Source: Lachnospiraceae bacterium
GTDB lineage: Bacteria > Bacillota_A > Clostridia > Lachnospirales > Lachnospiraceae
Length of the DNA: 13,961 nt
Direction of reading: 5' to 3'
NCBI GenBank assembly: GCA_017958245.1
Contig: JAGDDC010000245.1
Coordinates: 1-13,961 of the forward strand
The notes beneath the pieces were generated by a model. It ran no database searches. It had not been told where the DNA came from and saw nothing but the letters and a program-made list of their open reading frames with translations. The position numbers and the translations under genes were made by a program. Shown in pieces: positions 13,104-13,961 of the stretch (positions are counted from its first letter, which is position 1; each line of letters starts with the position of its first letter).

Positions 13104-13961
13104 ATGACAGACAAGACGTTCTGCCCCGCACAGATCGGGGATGCACTTCTAAACCCCTACATGGGCTGGGTCCCGATGGCTACAAAGGTCGGGCACAAAC
13201 AGCCCCACACCATGGTGTACGCTCCGCTCATCTGGTCGCAGCTTGAGCCCGAAGAAAGAGGGCGCTTTGACTGGGACGGGTTTGAGGATAGGTGCAACTT
13301 CAAGCATTGGAAAGAGTACGGAGTTAGGATCAACATAAGGTTCTACATGGATCAGCCGACCATGAAGCCTCACATGGATATCCCGAAGTGGCTCTATGAG
13401 ATGCTCGGAGGGGATGGTGACGTACCTGCGGGGACTTCGCCCATGCCTGATACGTACAAGGGAGAACCCTACGACAGTTGCATAGGCGTGGGTTACACGC
13501 CAAACTACGCGGATCCTGTGCTCATAAGAGAGCATGAGAGAGTCGTGGAAGCCATAGCGAAGCGCTACGGTGAAGATCCGTCCATCGCGTTCATACAGAT
13601 CGGAAGCCTTGGTCACTGGGGCGAATGGCACTGCTGGCCTTACACGAAAGAGGAGGGCGGGCCCTCCGGCACTTTCCCGAGGACAGACATCGCCGATATA
13701 TATGTCTCGCACTATTTAAAGAACTTCGACAGAAGAAAGCTCTGCATGAGAAGGCCCACGGGACCTGCGGCATCAAACGGTCTCGGCCTCTTCAACGATA
13801 TGTTCGGTGACGTTCCCGCGTCAAAGGAAGTCGGGAACGCTTGGTACGAGTGGTTCAAGAAGGGTTACAGGGATGCCCGCGGGGAAGAGATGCCCGCCAT
13901 GCCTGATTTCTGGAAGAGAGGTGTCTCCGGAGGCGAGTTCGCCAACGGGAACGCCGGGATG
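13104..13961 (+). CDS. Glycoside-hydrolase-like protein, DUF4832/DUF4874-like (3' end outside window)
   Basis: The frame is open from the ATG at 13104 to the window end, giving 286 codons of a longer gene. It begins MTDKTFCPAQIGDALLNPYM, then GWVPMA. Features fit a TIM-barrel glycosidase-like fold: an NPYMGW opening, YAPLIWSQLEPEERGRFDWD, VRINIRFYMDQP, IPKWLYEML, a YADPVLIREHERVVEAIAKR helix, and FIQIGSLGHWGEWHCW, in which Glu174 sits where such families carry the catalytic acid. The pattern recalls the DUF4874/DUF4832 family of putative carbohydrate enzymes (from memory). No signal peptide is visible, so the product may be intracellular. The nearest RBS, AAGGA at 13087-13091, is 12 nt from the start, rather far. 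No alternative in-frame start lies between. It follows the chemoreceptor by 32 nt. The substrate is unknown. Confidence 0.72.
   Translation, partial: MTDKTFCPAQIGDALLNPYMGWVPMATKVGHKQPHTMVYAPLIWSQLEPEERGRFDWDGFEDRCNFKHWKEYGVRINIRFYMDQPTMKPHMDIPKWLYEMLGGDGDVPAGTSPMPDTYKGEPYDSCIGVGYTPNYADPVLIREHERVVEAIAKRYGEDPSIAFIQIGSLGHWGEWHCWPYTKEEGGPSGTFPRTDIADIYVSHYLKNFDRRKLCMRRPTGPAASNGLGLFNDMFGDVPASKEVGNAWYEWFKKGYRDARGEEMPAMPDFWKRGVSGGEFANGNAGM

Overview
The window looks like chromosomal DNA of an anaerobic Gram-positive bacterium of the Clostridia, possibly Lachnospiraceae or a related family. The reasons are strong AGGAGG-type ribosome binding sites, a clostridial-type cysteine desulfurase/NifU pair, a TetR–MMPL–heptad-repeat cassette of the YhgE/Pip world, a chemoreceptor without a C-terminal tethering pentapeptide, moderately high GC, and free use of ATA (Ile) and AGG/AGA (Arg) codons. 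The family-level placement is a guess. I see no tRNA, rRNA, CRISPR array, transposase or prophage gene.

Layout. (1) Positions 2-2260, + strand: a 5'-truncated cysteine desulfurase, a NifU/IscU-type Fe-S scaffold and a cysteine-rich TetR-family regulator, closed by a strong intrinsic terminator. (2) 2371-6399, + strand: an MMPL/RND-type membrane transporter followed by a secreted protein with two tracts of LxxG heptad repeats. Each has a strong RBS, and an inverted repeat lies upstream of each. (3) 6396-7991, - strand: an N-acyl-D-amino-acid deacylase-type amidohydrolase. It converges on the secreted-protein gene so tightly that the two stop codons overlap. (4) 7992-8239: a divergent promoter region with one promoter for the deacylase and two near-identical promoters, in a 52-bp-spaced direct repeat, for the next gene. 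(5) 8240-9007, + strand: a soluble protein that I only tentatively link to the AlkZ-related family. (6) 9063-13961, + strand: a promoter and leader, then a multi-domain membrane HD-GYP protein (an S-component-like membrane domain, a Cache-like sensor and a c-di-GMP phosphodiesterase domain), a methyl-accepting chemotaxis protein, and a glycoside-hydrolase-like gene that runs off the end. Gaps between these three genes are only about 32-34 nt.

How the genes may work together. The first two genes form a sulfur-mobilisation and Fe-S assembly pair. The TetR gene is co-transcribed with them by spacing, but it probably controls the transporter cassette downstream. The transporter and the secreted repeat protein probably act together at the cell envelope. 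The last three genes look like a signalling locus joining extracellular sensing, c-di-GMP turnover and chemotaxis, with a possible carbohydrate enzyme behind them.

The observations most worth a second look are the S-component-like/HD-GYP fusion beside a chemoreceptor, the duplicated promoter at 8125-8215, the cysteine-rich TetR in an Fe-S operon, and the split transporter/heptad-repeat pair.
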